Shown: in pieces, positions 7,715 through 17,085 of the stretch
Layout: each line of letters opens with the position of its first letter
How positions within the stretch are numbered: the stretch's first letter is position 1
Assembly (NCBI GenBank): GCA_020637855.1
Contig: JACKJR010000001.1
Location: forward strand, 1-64,000
DNA: 64,000 bases
Origin: Rhodobiaceae bacterium
GTDB taxonomy: Bacteria; Pseudomonadota; Alphaproteobacteria; Rhizobiales; Tepidamorphaceae
Direction: 5' to 3'
Program-made: the position numbers and the translations under genes
Notes under the pieces: model-generated
What the model was told of the DNA's origin: nothing
Seen by the model: the letters and a program-made list of their open reading frames with translations, nothing else
Database searches by the model: none

Positions 7715-9856
7715 TCAATCGAATTTGATGCCGATGCGCACAGCGCCCCAGTGCTTTCCGTCCACATGGACCGGCGAGGAGTAGTCGCGCATGAGCACAA
7801 ACGTTCCATCGCCCAGATCGCGCTTGTAGGTCTGCGCCAGGACTTCTTCGATGTTACGCGCTGCCGACAACCCGGTCCGGTCATCGAATATCCGCATATT
7901 GCGGGAATTTCTGGTGTTCCATTCCGGATCCGGGCCTTGCGGCTTCGAATAGTCCGGATTGTGAACCGGGGCCCACCCGTTGCGGTCCGTCGCGATGCAG
8001 TAGGCAATCTCGTGACTGTTGCCGAGAACCGGATCGAGAATACCCGGCAGGAGCGTCTTGAGTACGTCCAGTCCACAAGTGCGGAACTGGGCCGGATTGC
8101 TTCCGGGAATTTGCTGATAGTTGATATCGAACAGGGCATCCGGGGTGATCGTCGCGTTCGAGAGCGCTGAATTGAGTCGTTCGGATACCGCAGCTGCTGT
8201 CGAACGAACCATATCATTGATGGCATCCTGCCGCCCTTCGACATCTTCAAGAAGCTGCTTCAGGTTGTCTTCTGATCCCTTGTCCACGAACTGCAGTCGG
8301 ATGCCGAACGGATGATCTCCACTGACACGGCAACCAACAGGTGAAGTGCCTGCAAGCGTCAATACAACGGCTTCGCCGCTCTTAAGCTTGAAGCCGGGAT
8401 CGGGCAGAAGGCAACCGCCCGAGGAGAGATCGATCGTGCGCAAATCGCAACTGTCGCTGCCACGGACAAGCTTGGCGTCAATCCGCTCGGGCAGGCGGCG
8501 CTCGAAGCGCTGGTCGAGAGACTTGAAACTCTTCAACGTCACGGCAAGGCGCTGTTCGAGCTGGTGTACGAGATTGACCATCTTTTGCGTATGGTCATGC
8601 ACTTCAGTCGTGCTGGCACTGGCGCGCTTGGTGCCGCCGTCGATAATTTCGACACTGCGGCGAAGATCGTCGGCCCCGCCCTTTGCGGCCTGGGCGCTTT
8701 CGGCAACTTCGGATATCGATGCTTCCTGTTCGCCCGAGGAGCGGTGCACATTCTCGGCAAGCTGATCGATGGAGCGGACTTCCTCACCGACCATCGTCAT
8801 CGACTGGGTCACGCGTTGTGTCGCTTCGTTGATCCCCTGAACCACGCGCGAGATCTCCGCGGTCGCTTCAGCAGTGTTGGAAGACAGGCTCTTCACTTCA
8901 GCTGCAACAACGGCAAAGCCCTTGCCGGCAGCCCCAGCCCTGGCGGCCTCGATGGTTGCGTTCAGGGCAAGCAGGTTCGTCTGGCGGGCAATCGCCTCGA
9001 TCAGTTCCACGGTGGTGCGGATGCGGTCGGTTTCCTGAAGCAGCATGGAAATCGACTCCTGTGCTTCCTCGGTCCGCACCAGTGCCTGCTGCACCCTTTC
9101 CGCAGTCGATGCCGCGTTGCGGCCAACCTCGACGCTGGATGTCAGGATGTCCTCGGAACGCGATGAAACGCGATCGATTCCTTCTGCCACCGATGCCGTG
9201 CCCGCTTCAACCAATGACACGCCTGATGTCAGATCGGACATTGCCTGGGACATGGTATCAACAACGATCGTCAGTTCTTCCGCCTGCTTGCTGACTTCCC
9301 GCTTGATGTGGTCCATCTCCTGCGAGACGGTATCCGCAAGCATCCTTGCTTCCGTCTTACGTGTCGCATCGGCGCTGATGTCCTGGAAGGCGGAAAGGGC
9401 AACGGCCATGTCGATGAACAACGCGCGCAGGAGCGTGGTGATCTCGGTGGTGGTCGTCTTGCGGTCGGACATGAATTGTTCGACAAGCGCTTCGACGAGA
9501 AAGCTGTAGCTGGCGACATATTCGCCCGGCATCAGACCGACGCGCACATGCGCGTCGCCGATACGCTTGCCCCGTTTGCGGATGTCGTCACTGATCTGTC
9601 CGGCGAACAGCGCTTCCCAATGGTCCCTCTGCGCGGTCTTTAGGGTTTCGACACCGGGGCCCTGCTCAAGGATTTCTCCGACGACCTGATCGCACGCGAC
9701 AGATTCATAGAACCGGTCGAGAATTGGGCCAATTGCGCTGGCGATCTTGTCGCGAACTTTTCCAAGCACTGCCAGCTGCGGCGCGTCATACCCGGAAAAA
9801 CGCTCGGTAATGGAAATTGTTTTGGTAATTTCTGCGGCAGAATTCTTCAAGGCCAT
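7715..9856 (-). CDS. Cytoplasmic globin-coupled chemoreceptor with PilZ and C-terminal sensor domains
   Basis: A 713-aa soluble methyl-accepting chemotaxis protein with no membrane spans. Domains in order: protoglobin haem sensor (about 10-165), with the expected proximal His in GDAHVRVGLMP; MCP signalling coiled coil (about 180-430), with the hairpin tip IARQTNLLALNATIEAARAG; a PilZ-like domain (about 440-535), with the Arg-rich start QRFERRLPERIDA and DLSSGGCLL; and a C-terminal Cache/PAS-like domain (about 590-713), marked by HNPDYSKPQG and NRNRRIF-like repeats (NSRNMRIFDDRTGLSA). It should sense oxygen, signal to CheA/CheW and perhaps respond to c-di-GMP. There are no other chemotaxis genes nearby. 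The start at 9856 follows a GGAGAA motif. Confidence 0.92.
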   Translation of the reverse strand: MALKNSAAEITKTISITERFSGYDAPQLAVLGKVRDKIASAIGPILDRFYESVACDQVVGEILEQGPGVETLKTAQRDHWEALFAGQISDDIRKRGKRIGDAHVRVGLMPGEYVASYSFLVEALVEQFMSDRKTTTTEITTLLRALFIDMAVALSAFQDISADATRKTEARMLADTVSQEMDHIKREVSKQAEELTIVVDTMSQAMSDLTSGVSLVEAGTASVAEGIDRVSSRSEDILTSSVEVGRNAASTAERVQQALVRTEEAQESISMLLQETDRIRTTVELIEAIARQTNLLALNATIEAARAGAAGKGFAVVAAEVKSLSSNTAEATAEISRVVQGINEATQRVTQSMTMVGEEVRSIDQLAENVHRSSGEQEASISEVAESAQAAKGGADDLRRSVEIIDGGTKRASASTTEVHDHTQKMVNLVHQLEQRLAVTLKSFKSLDQRFERRLPERIDAKLVRGSDSCDLRTIDLSSGGCLLPDPGFKLKSGEAVVLTLAGTSPVGCRVSGDHPFGIRLQFVDKGSEDNLKQLLEDVEGRQDAINDMVRSTAAAVSERLNSALSNATITPDALFDINYQQIPGSNPAQFRTCGLDVLKTLLPGILDPVLGNSHEIAYCIATDRNGWAPVHNPDYSKPQGPDPEWNTRNSRNMRIFDDRTGLSAARNIEEVLAQTYKRDLGDGTFVLMRDYSSPVHVDGKHWGAVRIGIKFD

Positions 9857-10269
9857 CAGTTTTCTCCATTTATGAATGGGGAAGTTAATGGCGCATGGTT
9901 AATTGGTGCTAAACCGTGAAGGTATTAAGTATTTTGCCGAACAGGCAATCGGGATATCCCGGCCTTCGCCGAGCCATGCTCATTGGATTCCTTCTGTTGC
10001 TTTTGAGAGAGGCACTCCCGCACGGGCTTGAGCGCAAGGTGCCATGCCACGCTTGCCAGGTGCCCGGGCGCGCGATCAAGATGCCGTCGGATTGAACGGT
10101 AAGCATGTTCACCGATCAGTACGCTGCAGGTTTGAGCCTATTCCAGCAAAAAGCCTTGCAGGGGCGCGTCATCGCAATCCCATTGAACGATTTGGACGTT
10201 GCCGGCCGGATCTCCATTGGGGGCATCCAGGCATCTGCCAGTCGTGGCGGGCGACGAGGGAAAGGGGCG
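9857..10269. other. Intergenic region of about 410 bases
   Basis: No convincing gene is seen. A plus-strand frame around 10105-10260 encodes GRVIAIPLNDLDVAGRISI, which reads like the C-terminal part of a LysR-type effector domain. It has no start region or helix-turn-helix upstream, so it may be a decayed remnant. The chemoreceptor promoter must lie near 9857-9930. Confidence 0.3.
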
Positions 10270-10638
10270 CTAACGATTTATCGAAAGCGCGCCAAGCGCA
10301 ACGGCGATCCAGCCTGCCATCATGGTCATGCCGCCGGCTGGAGCTGCCATGGAAAACAGCCGCCCATGGCCGAACATGCGCAATGCCAGATCGGTTGAGA
10401 ACAGCGCCGCACCGGTGAACAGCAGCAAAGCCGCGATGCGCAGGGCAAGGCCTCCGCGCGCGTAAAGCCCGAGGATTAGCAACGCCGGCGCGTGGGTGAG
10501 GCAGACCAGCGCCACCGCGCTTGCCAGCCGCGGGTCATCGCCTGCATGTGCACTCATTGCCGCAGCACCGACCCCTGCGAACCCGAGGATTCCTGCACCG
10601 AGGAATGTGAGGCGGTAGGGAAAGAAAATCTCGCTCAC
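10270..10638 (-). CDS. DUF423 family small membrane protein
   Basis: A 122-aa integral membrane protein of the DUF423/YgdD family, with four predicted helices. The N-terminal RLTFLGAGILGFAGVGAAAMSAHAG and the central THAPALLILGL segment are typical. The function of the family is unknown. The GTG at 10638, behind a GGGG motif, leaves a 14-base gap to the upstream agmatinase gene. The longer reading from 10689 would overlap that gene and add an atypical polar N terminus. It is probably co-transcribed with the agmatinase gene. Confidence 0.8.
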   Translation of the reverse strand: MSEIFFPYRLTFLGAGILGFAGVGAAAMSAHAGDDPRLASAVALVCLTHAPALLILGLYARGGLALRIAALLLFTGAALFSTDLALRMFGHGRLFSMAAPAGGMTMMAGWIAVALGALSINR

Positions 10639-10652
10639 ATGATACCCCGCCG

Positions 10653-11621
10653 TCAGCGCTTCTTCGCGATGTTCGTCGCCATGACGCACAGAAGCTCGAA
10701 CATGATCGAGACGCCGAGCCAGGCTGTGCCGCCGGACTCGTCGAACGGTGGCGAAACTTCGACGAGATCGGCGCCGACGATGTTGACGCCGTCCAGTTCG
10801 CGAACGACCTGCAGCGCCTGATAGGAATTCGGCCCGCCGACTTCCGGCGTGCCGGTCCCTGGCGCGAAGGCCGGATCGACGAAATCGATATCGTAGGAAA
10901 TGTAGGTCTCGCCATCGCCCGCGATCTCGCGCGCCTCGGCCATCACATCCTCGATGCCGCGCGCGAAGAATTCCTCGATGGCGATGACCCGTATCCCGAC
11001 GGATTCGGCGAAGTCGCGGTCCTCGCTGTCATAGGCCGTGCCGCGAATACCGATTTGAACGACGCGGGCGGGATCGAGCAGTTCTTCCTCAACCGCGCGG
11101 CGGAACGGCGTGCCATGGGTATACATGCAGCCGTCGAAATAGCTGTGGAACAGGTCGGTGTGGCTGTCGAAGTGGATCATGCCGAGCGGACGTTTTGCCG
11201 CCAGCCCGCGCAGGATCGGCAGCGTGCAGAGATGGTCGCCGCCGGCGGTGAGCGGCGCGATGCCGGCGTCCGCAACTTGCGTGTAGAATTGCGTGAAGCG
11301 CTCGAGACTGTCCATCAGGTCCGCCGGATTGGGACCGACATCGCCGAGATCGGCGCAGTTCACCAGTTCGAACGGTCGTACCCAGCTTGCTCCGTTCTGC
11401 GCCCGGATCATGGTGGAGAGATCGCGCAGTTGCCGCGGGCCGTGGCGCGGTCCCGGTCGGTTGGTCGTGCCGCCGTCCCACGGCGCCCCGATCAGCCCAA
11501 CATCGACCTCGTCAAAACGCTCATGGCCAAATGGCACATGCGGCAACCGCATGAAGGTCGGTATGCCGGCAAAGCGCGGCAGGTCGAAACCGGAAACGGG
11601 CTGGAAAAACTTTTCGCTCAT
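10653..11621 (-). CDS. speB: Agmatinase/guanidino-acid ureohydrolase
   Basis: A binuclear-manganese ureohydrolase of 322 aa that would hydrolyse agmatine (or a related guanidino compound) to putrescine and urea. Metal ligands are visible: His in GGDH (about residue 128), Asp/His/Asp in FDSHTD (about 150-155) and the two Asp in SYDIDFVDP (about 243-250). The following APGTGTPEVGG loop is typical. DSHTD replaces the more usual DAHxD, a conservative change. Guanidinobutyrase or guanidinopropionase activity cannot be excluded. Putrescine made here would feed the Puu pathway encoded 8 kb away. Confidence 0.88.
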   Translation of the reverse strand: MSEKFFQPVSGFDLPRFAGIPTFMRLPHVPFGHERFDEVDVGLIGAPWDGGTTNRPGPRHGPRQLRDLSTMIRAQNGASWVRPFELVNCADLGDVGPNPADLMDSLERFTQFYTQVADAGIAPLTAGGDHLCTLPILRGLAAKRPLGMIHFDSHTDLFHSYFDGCMYTHGTPFRRAVEEELLDPARVVQIGIRGTAYDSEDRDFAESVGIRVIAIEEFFARGIEDVMAEAREIAGDGETYISYDIDFVDPAFAPGTGTPEVGGPNSYQALQVVRELDGVNIVGADLVEVSPPFDESGGTAWLGVSIMFELLCVMATNIAKKR

Positions 11622-11663
11622 GCGGATGACCCGGATATGGATAATGTCTTAGGTTAGCAGGCA

Positions 11664-12722
11664 TTGTCGCCGCGTCGAGGCCTTGCGGGCTATCGGCCTG
11701 ACGATCTGATACGGGTCCGGGGAAACAGCTTGCGGGAAAAACTCGATGGGATCGCCGCTGCGGTGCGCGCGCGCTTGGGCGGACTGCTGCTTGCGGTGAC
11801 GATTGCTGCTGCCGCCGTGTTCCTTTCAGAGCATTACGGCGCGCCGCAGATGCTCTTCGCGCTGCTGATCGGCATGGCCTTCAATTTCCTTAGCCACGAG
11901 GAAAAGACCCGCGCCGGCATAGACTGTGCGGCGCGCACGGTCCTGCGCATCGGGGTCGCGCTGCTCGGGATCAGGCTGAGTCTGTCCGACATCGTCGCCA
12001 ATGGCTGGGTGCCTGTCGCAGGCATCGTCACGTTCGTCGCGGCGACGACGCTGGGGGGCATCGTGATCAGCCGGCTTGCGGGCCGCTCGGCGGATTTCGG
12101 CTTGCTGACGGGCGGCGCGGTCGCGATCTGCGGTGCCTCGGCTGCGCTGGCGATCTCCTCGGTGTTGGCGAAGACCGAGCGCCTGGAGCGCGATACGCTG
12201 TTCACGGTCGTCGCGGTGACGACCCTGTCGACTCTTGCCATGGTGCTTTATCCGGTGCTGTTCGCGACTTTCGGTCTCGACGACACCCAGACCGGCTTCC
12301 TTATCGGGGCGACGATCCACGATGTCGCCCAGGTCGTCGGCGCCGGATATTCGGTTTCCGATACCGCTGGCGACATGGCGACCCTGACGAAGCTGCAGCG
12401 GGTCGCGCTGCTTCCCGTCGTGATGCTTCTCATCATCGCGGTCTCCCGCAAGGGCGGCGGCCAGGCCGTGGGCCTGCCGTGGTTCCTCGTCGCCTTCGTC
12501 GTGCTGATGGCGCTGAACAGCTTCGGCATCGTTCCCGACGCGGTGCGGGAATTAATGTCCGGTGCGTCGCGCTGGCTTCTGGTCACGGCAATCGCGGCGC
12601 TCGGCGTGAAGACGTCGCTGAAGGAAATGTTCGCCGTTGGGCCGCGTCAGGCGGCCATCGTCGTCGGCGAGACCCTGTTCCTTCTGGGAATGGCAACGGG
12701 CTTCGTCCTCATGTGGATGTGA
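11664..12722 (+). CDS. YeiH/UPF0324 family putative sulfate-type exporter
   Basis: An inner-membrane protein with about ten hydrophobic helices, of the UPF0324 (YeiH) family, annotated in databases as putative sulfate exporters. Diagnostic segments are VLRIGVALLGIRLSLSDI, GGAVAICGASAALAISSVL and GATIHDVAQVVGAGYSVS. The reading from TTG 11664 gives 352 aa. A second TTG at 11730, behind GGGGA, would give 330 aa and is at least as plausible. It is divergent from the agmatinase gene with 42 bases between. Its transported substrate is not established. Confidence 0.85.
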   Translation: MSPRRGLAGYRPDDLIRVRGNSLREKLDGIAAAVRARLGGLLLAVTIAAAAVFLSEHYGAPQMLFALLIGMAFNFLSHEEKTRAGIDCAARTVLRIGVALLGIRLSLSDIVANGWVPVAGIVTFVAATTLGGIVISRLAGRSADFGLLTGGAVAICGASAALAISSVLAKTERLERDTLFTVVAVTTLSTLAMVLYPVLFATFGLDDTQTGFLIGATIHDVAQVVGAGYSVSDTAGDMATLTKLQRVALLPVVMLLIIAVSRKGGGQAVGLPWFLVAFVVLMALNSFGIVPDAVRELMSGASRWLLVTAIAALGVKTSLKEMFAVGPRQAAIVVGETLFLLGMATGFVLMWM

Positions 12723-12828
12723 GCGTTTTTGCCTCCGGTCCTTGAAATTGCCCAACTTGATGGGTCATGAGACAGGTGCCGGCGGGCTTCGCCGATGCTC
12801 GCCTTGCATATTCATCCGGGGAATGACG

Positions 12829-13227
12829 ATGGGTTTTTTCAAAACGCGCAAAGGCCGTTTGCGGGTGTGGGTCTATATCTTGCTCTTGCTGGTTATCGTG
12901 CCATTTGCCGGCCTCGGCGCCGCCATGGTGATCCAGCCCGAGCGGTTCGCCCGCGACGATGCCTGCGCCAGCGTGGCCGGTGGCAAAGTTGCCAACAGTT
13001 GCGACAAGGCGATCCTGGCGGAGATGTGCACCGTTGCCGATGATGGTATCCGCGAATGCATCCGCTCGGAAATTCCGCCCGGAGGGTCGATAGATCGCCC
13101 GGAAAAACTGAAGGACGGCGAAATCGAACTGGCTGCCTGCCATGCGCCGTATGTCCCGGCGCGCGTTTCTTCGCCGCTCAATCTGTCCCTGCTGGTCGAA
13201 AGTTGCCGCAAGCCGGACGCGGAATAG
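12829..13227 (+). CDS. Unrecognised single-span membrane protein
   Basis: A 132-aa protein I do not recognise. A basic N terminus (KTRKGRLRV) precedes one membrane helix (about residues 14-36). A predicted periplasmic domain follows with six cysteines (in ACASVA, NSCDKA, EMCTV, RECIRS, AACHA and ESCRK), suggesting disulfides. The ATG at 12829 follows GGGGA by six bases; the ATG two codons earlier is too close to it. It lies between the YeiH-like gene and a glutathione-transferase gene, all on the plus strand. Confidence 0.6.
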   Translation: MGFFKTRKGRLRVWVYILLLLVIVPFAGLGAAMVIQPERFARDDACASVAGGKVANSCDKAILAEMCTVADDGIRECIRSEIPPGGSIDRPEKLKDGEIELAACHAPYVPARVSSPLNLSLLVESCRKPDAE

Positions 13228-13320
13228 ATTTCCCGTATCACGAACAGTGTGTTCGCGGGGCTTCCTTTCCTGCATCAGCGCTCATAAGTGACCGTTGTCT
13301 CGGTAAAAAGGGAGCGCGGC

Positions 13321-14310
13321 ATGGGTATGCTCGTCGACGGAAAGTGGCACACGGACGATCTGATTTACGCGGGCAAGGACGGGCGCTTCAAGAGAAAGCC
13401 GTCGCCCCTGCGCAACTGGGTCACGGCGGACGGTTCACCCGGCCCGACCGGCGAGGGCGGCTACCGCGCCGAGCCGGGCCGATATCACCTCTATGTCTCC
13501 TGGGCCTGTCCGTGGGCGCACCGTACGCTGATCTTCCGCGCCCTCAAGGGGCTTGAGGAGATGATCCCGATCTCCGTTGTCCACTGGTACATCAGCGAGG
13601 ACGGCTGGACCTTCAAGGACGCGCCCGGCGTTATTCCCGACACGGTCAACGGCACCGAACTGCTCCGCGATGTCTATGTGGCCGCCGACCCTGCGTTCAC
13701 GGGGCGCGTCACGGTTCCCGTTCTCTGGGACAAGCAGACCGGCAAGATCGTCTCAAACGAATCCGCAGATATCATCCGCATGTTCAACTCCGCCTTCGAC
13801 ACTGTCGGCGCAAAGCCCGGCGACTACTACCCTCAAGGCTGGCGCGAGGAGATCGACGCCCTCAACACACGAATTTATGAGACCGTCAACAACGGGGTCT
13901 ACCGCTGCGGTTTTGCCCGTACGCAGGAAGCCTATGACGAAGCGGTTGGCCCTTTGTTCGAGAGTCTGGATTGGCTGGAAGAGCGTTTGTCGGGCCGCCG
14001 CTACCTGATGGGGGATCGCACCAGCGAGGCCGACTGGAGACTGTTCCCGACGCTCTATCGCTTCGACGCCATCTATCATGGCCACTTCAAATGCAATCTG
14101 CGGCGGCTCGCCGACCACCCCAACCTTTGGGCATATGCCCGCGATCTCTACCAGCAACCTGGCATCGCCGGGACGACCAACATGCACCATGCTCACAGCC
14201 ACTATTACGGCAGTCAGAAATCCGTTAATCCGCTGGGCATCATTCCTGCCGGACCAGTCGTCGACTGGGATAGACCGCACGGCCGCGAGAAGCCGGCACG
14301 CGTTGCGTGA
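13321..14310 (+). CDS. Glutathionyl-hydroquinone reductase (Xi-class GST, YqjG/PcpF type)
   Basis: A 329-aa cytosolic enzyme that reduces glutathionyl-hydroquinones using glutathione. The Xi-class catalytic cysteine is in SWACPWAHR (about residue 64). The N-terminal thioredoxin fold ends in VPVLWDKQTGKIVSNESADI (glutathione-binding cis-Pro and ES). The C-terminal helical domain carries the substrate-pocket tyrosines and a long tail with HAHSHYYGSQKSVNPLGIIP, typical of the family. The ATG at 13321 has GGGAG upstream; an in-frame GTG at 13288 is less likely. Confidence 0.93.
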   Translation: MGMLVDGKWHTDDLIYAGKDGRFKRKPSPLRNWVTADGSPGPTGEGGYRAEPGRYHLYVSWACPWAHRTLIFRALKGLEEMIPISVVHWYISEDGWTFKDAPGVIPDTVNGTELLRDVYVAADPAFTGRVTVPVLWDKQTGKIVSNESADIIRMFNSAFDTVGAKPGDYYPQGWREEIDALNTRIYETVNNGVYRCGFARTQEAYDEAVGPLFESLDWLEERLSGRRYLMGDRTSEADWRLFPTLYRFDAIYHGHFKCNLRRLADHPNLWAYARDLYQQPGIAGTTNMHHAHSHYYGSQKSVNPLGIIPAGPVVDWDRPHGREKPARVA

Positions 14311-14328
14311 TGTTCTTCGGCCGATTGC

Positions 14329-15432
14329 TCAGGAACGCCCGTCCTGGCGCGATGGTGTGCGTTCCACGCTGACCGATTTCACCAGCGCCCAGACCTTTTT
14401 GCCGTGGCCGATTGCAAGCCGCGTCCGCGACATGCGGGTGATACGTGCCAGCAGCACCGTACCGGCGCAGTCGAGTTGAACATCGACATAGGGACCGGTG
14501 TCTTCGCGGATACCGGTGACCTTTCCGGCGATGATGTTGTTGGCGCTGATATCGCGCGGCGCTTTCGTTGCCAGCATCACGTCACGCGCACGTACACGCA
14601 AACGCAGGGCGCTGCCGGGATCATCGCCCACGCGGGGAACGACGAAGCGGTTCCTGCCTACGACAACCTGCGTCATGTCTTCGTCGGCCAGATGCCGGGC
14701 GATATGTCCTTCGAGAACGGCGCCTGCCTCGAAACGGCCGGTCAGCGGGAACAGGTCGAGACGGCTCATGATGTCTTCGACGGGCCCGCTGGCTGCGATC
14801 TTTCCAGCATTGAGCACGACGATGTCGTTGGCGAGCCGGGTGACTTCGTCGATGGAATGGCTGACATAGAGGATCGGAATACGCGCCTCATCACGGATAC
14901 GCTCAAGGTAAGGCAGAATGCCGGCCTTGCGGCCTGAATCGAGTGCCGCCAGCGGCTCGTCGAGCAGCAATGCTGCCGGGTTGGAAAGCAGCGCGCGCCC
15001 CAGCGCAACGCGCTGGCGCTCACCACCGGACAGGTGACGTGGTTTGCGTTCCAGCAGATTATCGAGGCCAAGCAGGGTAATGATGGCACTCGCTTCGCCA
15101 TCCGGCAGACGTTCCCCCGTCCGTCTGGCGCCGAAATCGAGATTCCGCCTGACGCTCATATGCGGGAACAACCGCGCATCCTGGAAGACGTAACCGATGC
15201 GGCGCTTGTGTGCCGGGACGTTAATGCCGGATGTGGTGTCGAGCACCGTGCTGCCGTTGAGCCGGACTTCGCCCTTGTCGGGTTTGAGCAGGCCAGCGAT
15301 GACGTTGACGATCGTTGTCTTGCCGCAGCCCGAGGGGCCGAATAGCGCGGTCACGCCGGGCCGTTCGACGGCAAAGGCGATGTCGAGTTCAAAGCCGGGA
15401 AAACGGTGAGTGAAACGGACCTCGATGTTCAC
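14329..15432 (-). CDS. modC: Molybdate ABC transporter ATP-binding protein
   Basis: The ATPase of a molybdate importer, 367 aa. It has Walker A GPSGCGKTT (about residue 32), signature LSGGERQRVALGRAL (about 132), Walker B LLLDEPLAALD, and a C-terminal TOBE (molybdate-binding regulatory) domain in the last 70 residues. The GTG start overlaps the modB stop (GTGA), so translation is coupled. A tungstate or sulfate specificity is possible, but the TOBE domain favours molybdate. Confidence 0.9.
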   Translation of the reverse strand: MNIEVRFTHRFPGFELDIAFAVERPGVTALFGPSGCGKTTIVNVIAGLLKPDKGEVRLNGSTVLDTTSGINVPAHKRRIGYVFQDARLFPHMSVRRNLDFGARRTGERLPDGEASAIITLLGLDNLLERKPRHLSGGERQRVALGRALLSNPAALLLDEPLAALDSGRKAGILPYLERIRDEARIPILYVSHSIDEVTRLANDIVVLNAGKIAASGPVEDIMSRLDLFPLTGRFEAGAVLEGHIARHLADEDMTQVVVGRNRFVVPRVGDDPGSALRLRVRARDVMLATKAPRDISANNIIAGKVTGIREDTGPYVDVQLDCAGTVLLARITRMSRTRLAIGHGKKVWALVKSVSVERTPSRQDGRS

Positions 15433-16121
15433 CGCCCATTGATCCTCTTCAGGTGATGGGCGGCAATTTCCGACAGGATAAGCCCTGCGAAAGCCAGCGC
15501 GATGGCGAGCAGCACGAGACGCGCCGCGGCGGCTTCTCCGCCCGGCGTCTGGATTGCAGTGTAGATCGCCAGCGGCAGCGTCCGTGTTTCGCCGGGGATG
15601 TTGGAGACGAAGGTGATGATCGCGCCGAATTCGCCAAGGCTCGCCGCATAGGCGGTGACCGCCCCGGCGAGAATGCCGGGTGCAGCCAGTGGCAGGGTGA
15701 TCGACGCGAAACGGTCTAAAGAACCTGCGCCGAGCGTTTCGGCAGCCTGCATAAGGCCGGGATCGATTGCCTCCAGCGCAAGCCGGATGGCACGCACCTG
15801 GAACGGGAAGGTGATGATGCCTGCTGCCAGCGCCGCCCCCGTCCAGCTGAACATGAAGCGGATGCCGAAGGTATCATTGAGCCATGCGCCGAGCGGTGCC
15901 CTGAGCCCGAAGGTGACGAGCAGAAGATAACCCATCACCACGGGCGGCAGCACGATGGGCAGATGCACGATGGCATTGAGCACGGCACGGCCGGGAAACG
16001 AACGCGCCAGCAGCATCGCCACAGCGATTGCCAGCGGCAGCGCAAACAGGACCGCGACGGCTGAAACCTTCAGGCTCAGCAGCAGGGCTTCCGTTTCGAC
16101 CGGTGTCAGCATCAGGTTCAT
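15429..16121 (-). CDS. modB: Molybdate ABC transporter permease
   Basis: An inner-membrane permease of 230 aa with five to six helices. The cytoplasmic EAA loop (LMQAAETLGAGSLDRFASITLP) contacts the ModC ATPase. The family segment PIVLPPVVMGYLLL is clear. It is the first gene of the visible operon; no periplasmic ModA gene precedes it, because a divergent SDR gene begins 134 bases away. The binding protein must therefore be encoded elsewhere or have been lost. Confidence 0.9.
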   Translation of the reverse strand: MNLMLTPVETEALLLSLKVSAVAVLFALPLAIAVAMLLARSFPGRAVLNAIVHLPIVLPPVVMGYLLLVTFGLRAPLGAWLNDTFGIRFMFSWTGAALAAGIITFPFQVRAIRLALEAIDPGLMQAAETLGAGSLDRFASITLPLAAPGILAGAVTAYAASLGEFGAIITFVSNIPGETRTLPLAIYTAIQTPGGEAAAARLVLLAIALAFAGLILSEIAAHHLKRINGR

Positions 16122-16255
16122 GGCAAAGCCACCCTAGCGCAAAGGAGAAACGGGCGGACCGGTTTTTCGCAAACAGGTAAAACACAAAGATCGACGCGGG
16201 GTATGAGGCTGGTCCACTATGCGGCGCACGAGAGTAAGACACAGGGAATGACGCA

Positions 16256-17071
16256 ATGTTCGACTATTCCGGCAAGACCGTATTCGTCGCGGGAGGCACC
16301 AGTGGCATCAACTTCGGCATTGCCGAGGGGTTTGCACGTGCGGGTGCCCGCGTTTTCGTCATTTCCCGCTCGCCTGAAAAAGTCACCAATGCGGTCGAGC
16401 TGTTGCAGGAGACCGGTGCGCAAGCCGCGGGCACAAGCGCCGATGTCCGCAACTTCGATGCGGTAAAGACGGCGATGCAAATGGCCCACGGCACGTTCGG
16501 CGATATCGACGTGCTGGTATCGGGCGCGGCCGGCAACTTCCCTGCGCGTGCCAACGACATTTCCTCCAACGGCTTTCGCGCCGTGCTGGAGATTGACCTG
16601 CTCGGTACCCATCACGTCATGACGGCGGCCTGGCCGTTCCTGACGAAACCCGGTGCCTCGGTCATCAATATTTCCGCCCCGCAGGCAATCGTTGCCATGA
16701 CCGGACAGGCCCATGTCTGCGCGGCAAAAGCCGGCGTCGACATGATCACCCGGACGCTTGCGCTGGAGTGGGGCGGCGAAGGCGTGCGCATCAATTCGGT
16801 CATCCCCGGCCCGATCGACGGAACCGAAGGTATGCGCAGGCTGGCGCCGTCGCCGCAGGCGATGGAGGCGGTGCGCCAGAGCGTGCCCATGAAGCGTGTC
16901 GGTGTTCCCGCCGATGTCGCAAATCTCTGCCTCTATCTTGGCTCGGAATACGCGAGCTACGTGTCGGGTGCGGTCATCCCGGTCGATGGCGGCTGGTCGC
17001 TCAACATGCCGGGCACCGCGCTCGACCCTGTTCTCGATCACATTGCAGCGAGCAGGACGAAGCAACGCTGA
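16256..17071 (+). CDS. 2,4-dienoyl-CoA reductase (DECR2)-like SDR oxidoreductase
   Basis: A short-chain dehydrogenase/reductase of 271 aa. The NAD(P)-binding motif is GGTSGINFG (residues 11-19), followed by the SGAAGNF strand. The usual YxxxK motif is replaced by VCAAKAG: the lysine stays and the tyrosine position is Cys. This is also the pattern of the DECR branch, and the downstream PGPIDGTEGMRRLAP closely resembles peroxisomal DECR2. A role in unsaturated fatty-acid oxidation is therefore likely, with NADPH as reductant. The ATG follows AGGGA. Confidence 0.82.
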   Translation: MFDYSGKTVFVAGGTSGINFGIAEGFARAGARVFVISRSPEKVTNAVELLQETGAQAAGTSADVRNFDAVKTAMQMAHGTFGDIDVLVSGAAGNFPARANDISSNGFRAVLEIDLLGTHHVMTAAWPFLTKPGASVINISAPQAIVAMTGQAHVCAAKAGVDMITRTLALEWGGEGVRINSVIPGPIDGTEGMRRLAPSPQAMEAVRQSVPMKRVGVPADVANLCLYLGSEYASYVSGAVIPVDGGWSLNMPGTALDPVLDHIAASRTKQR

Positions 17072-17085
17072 AGCCTGGGGTCTGC

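Noticed and set aside
9909..10112. 67-residue minus-strand frame upstream of the chemoreceptor
   Set aside because: No ribosome site, Arg/Pro-rich composition, and it occupies the likely promoter region.
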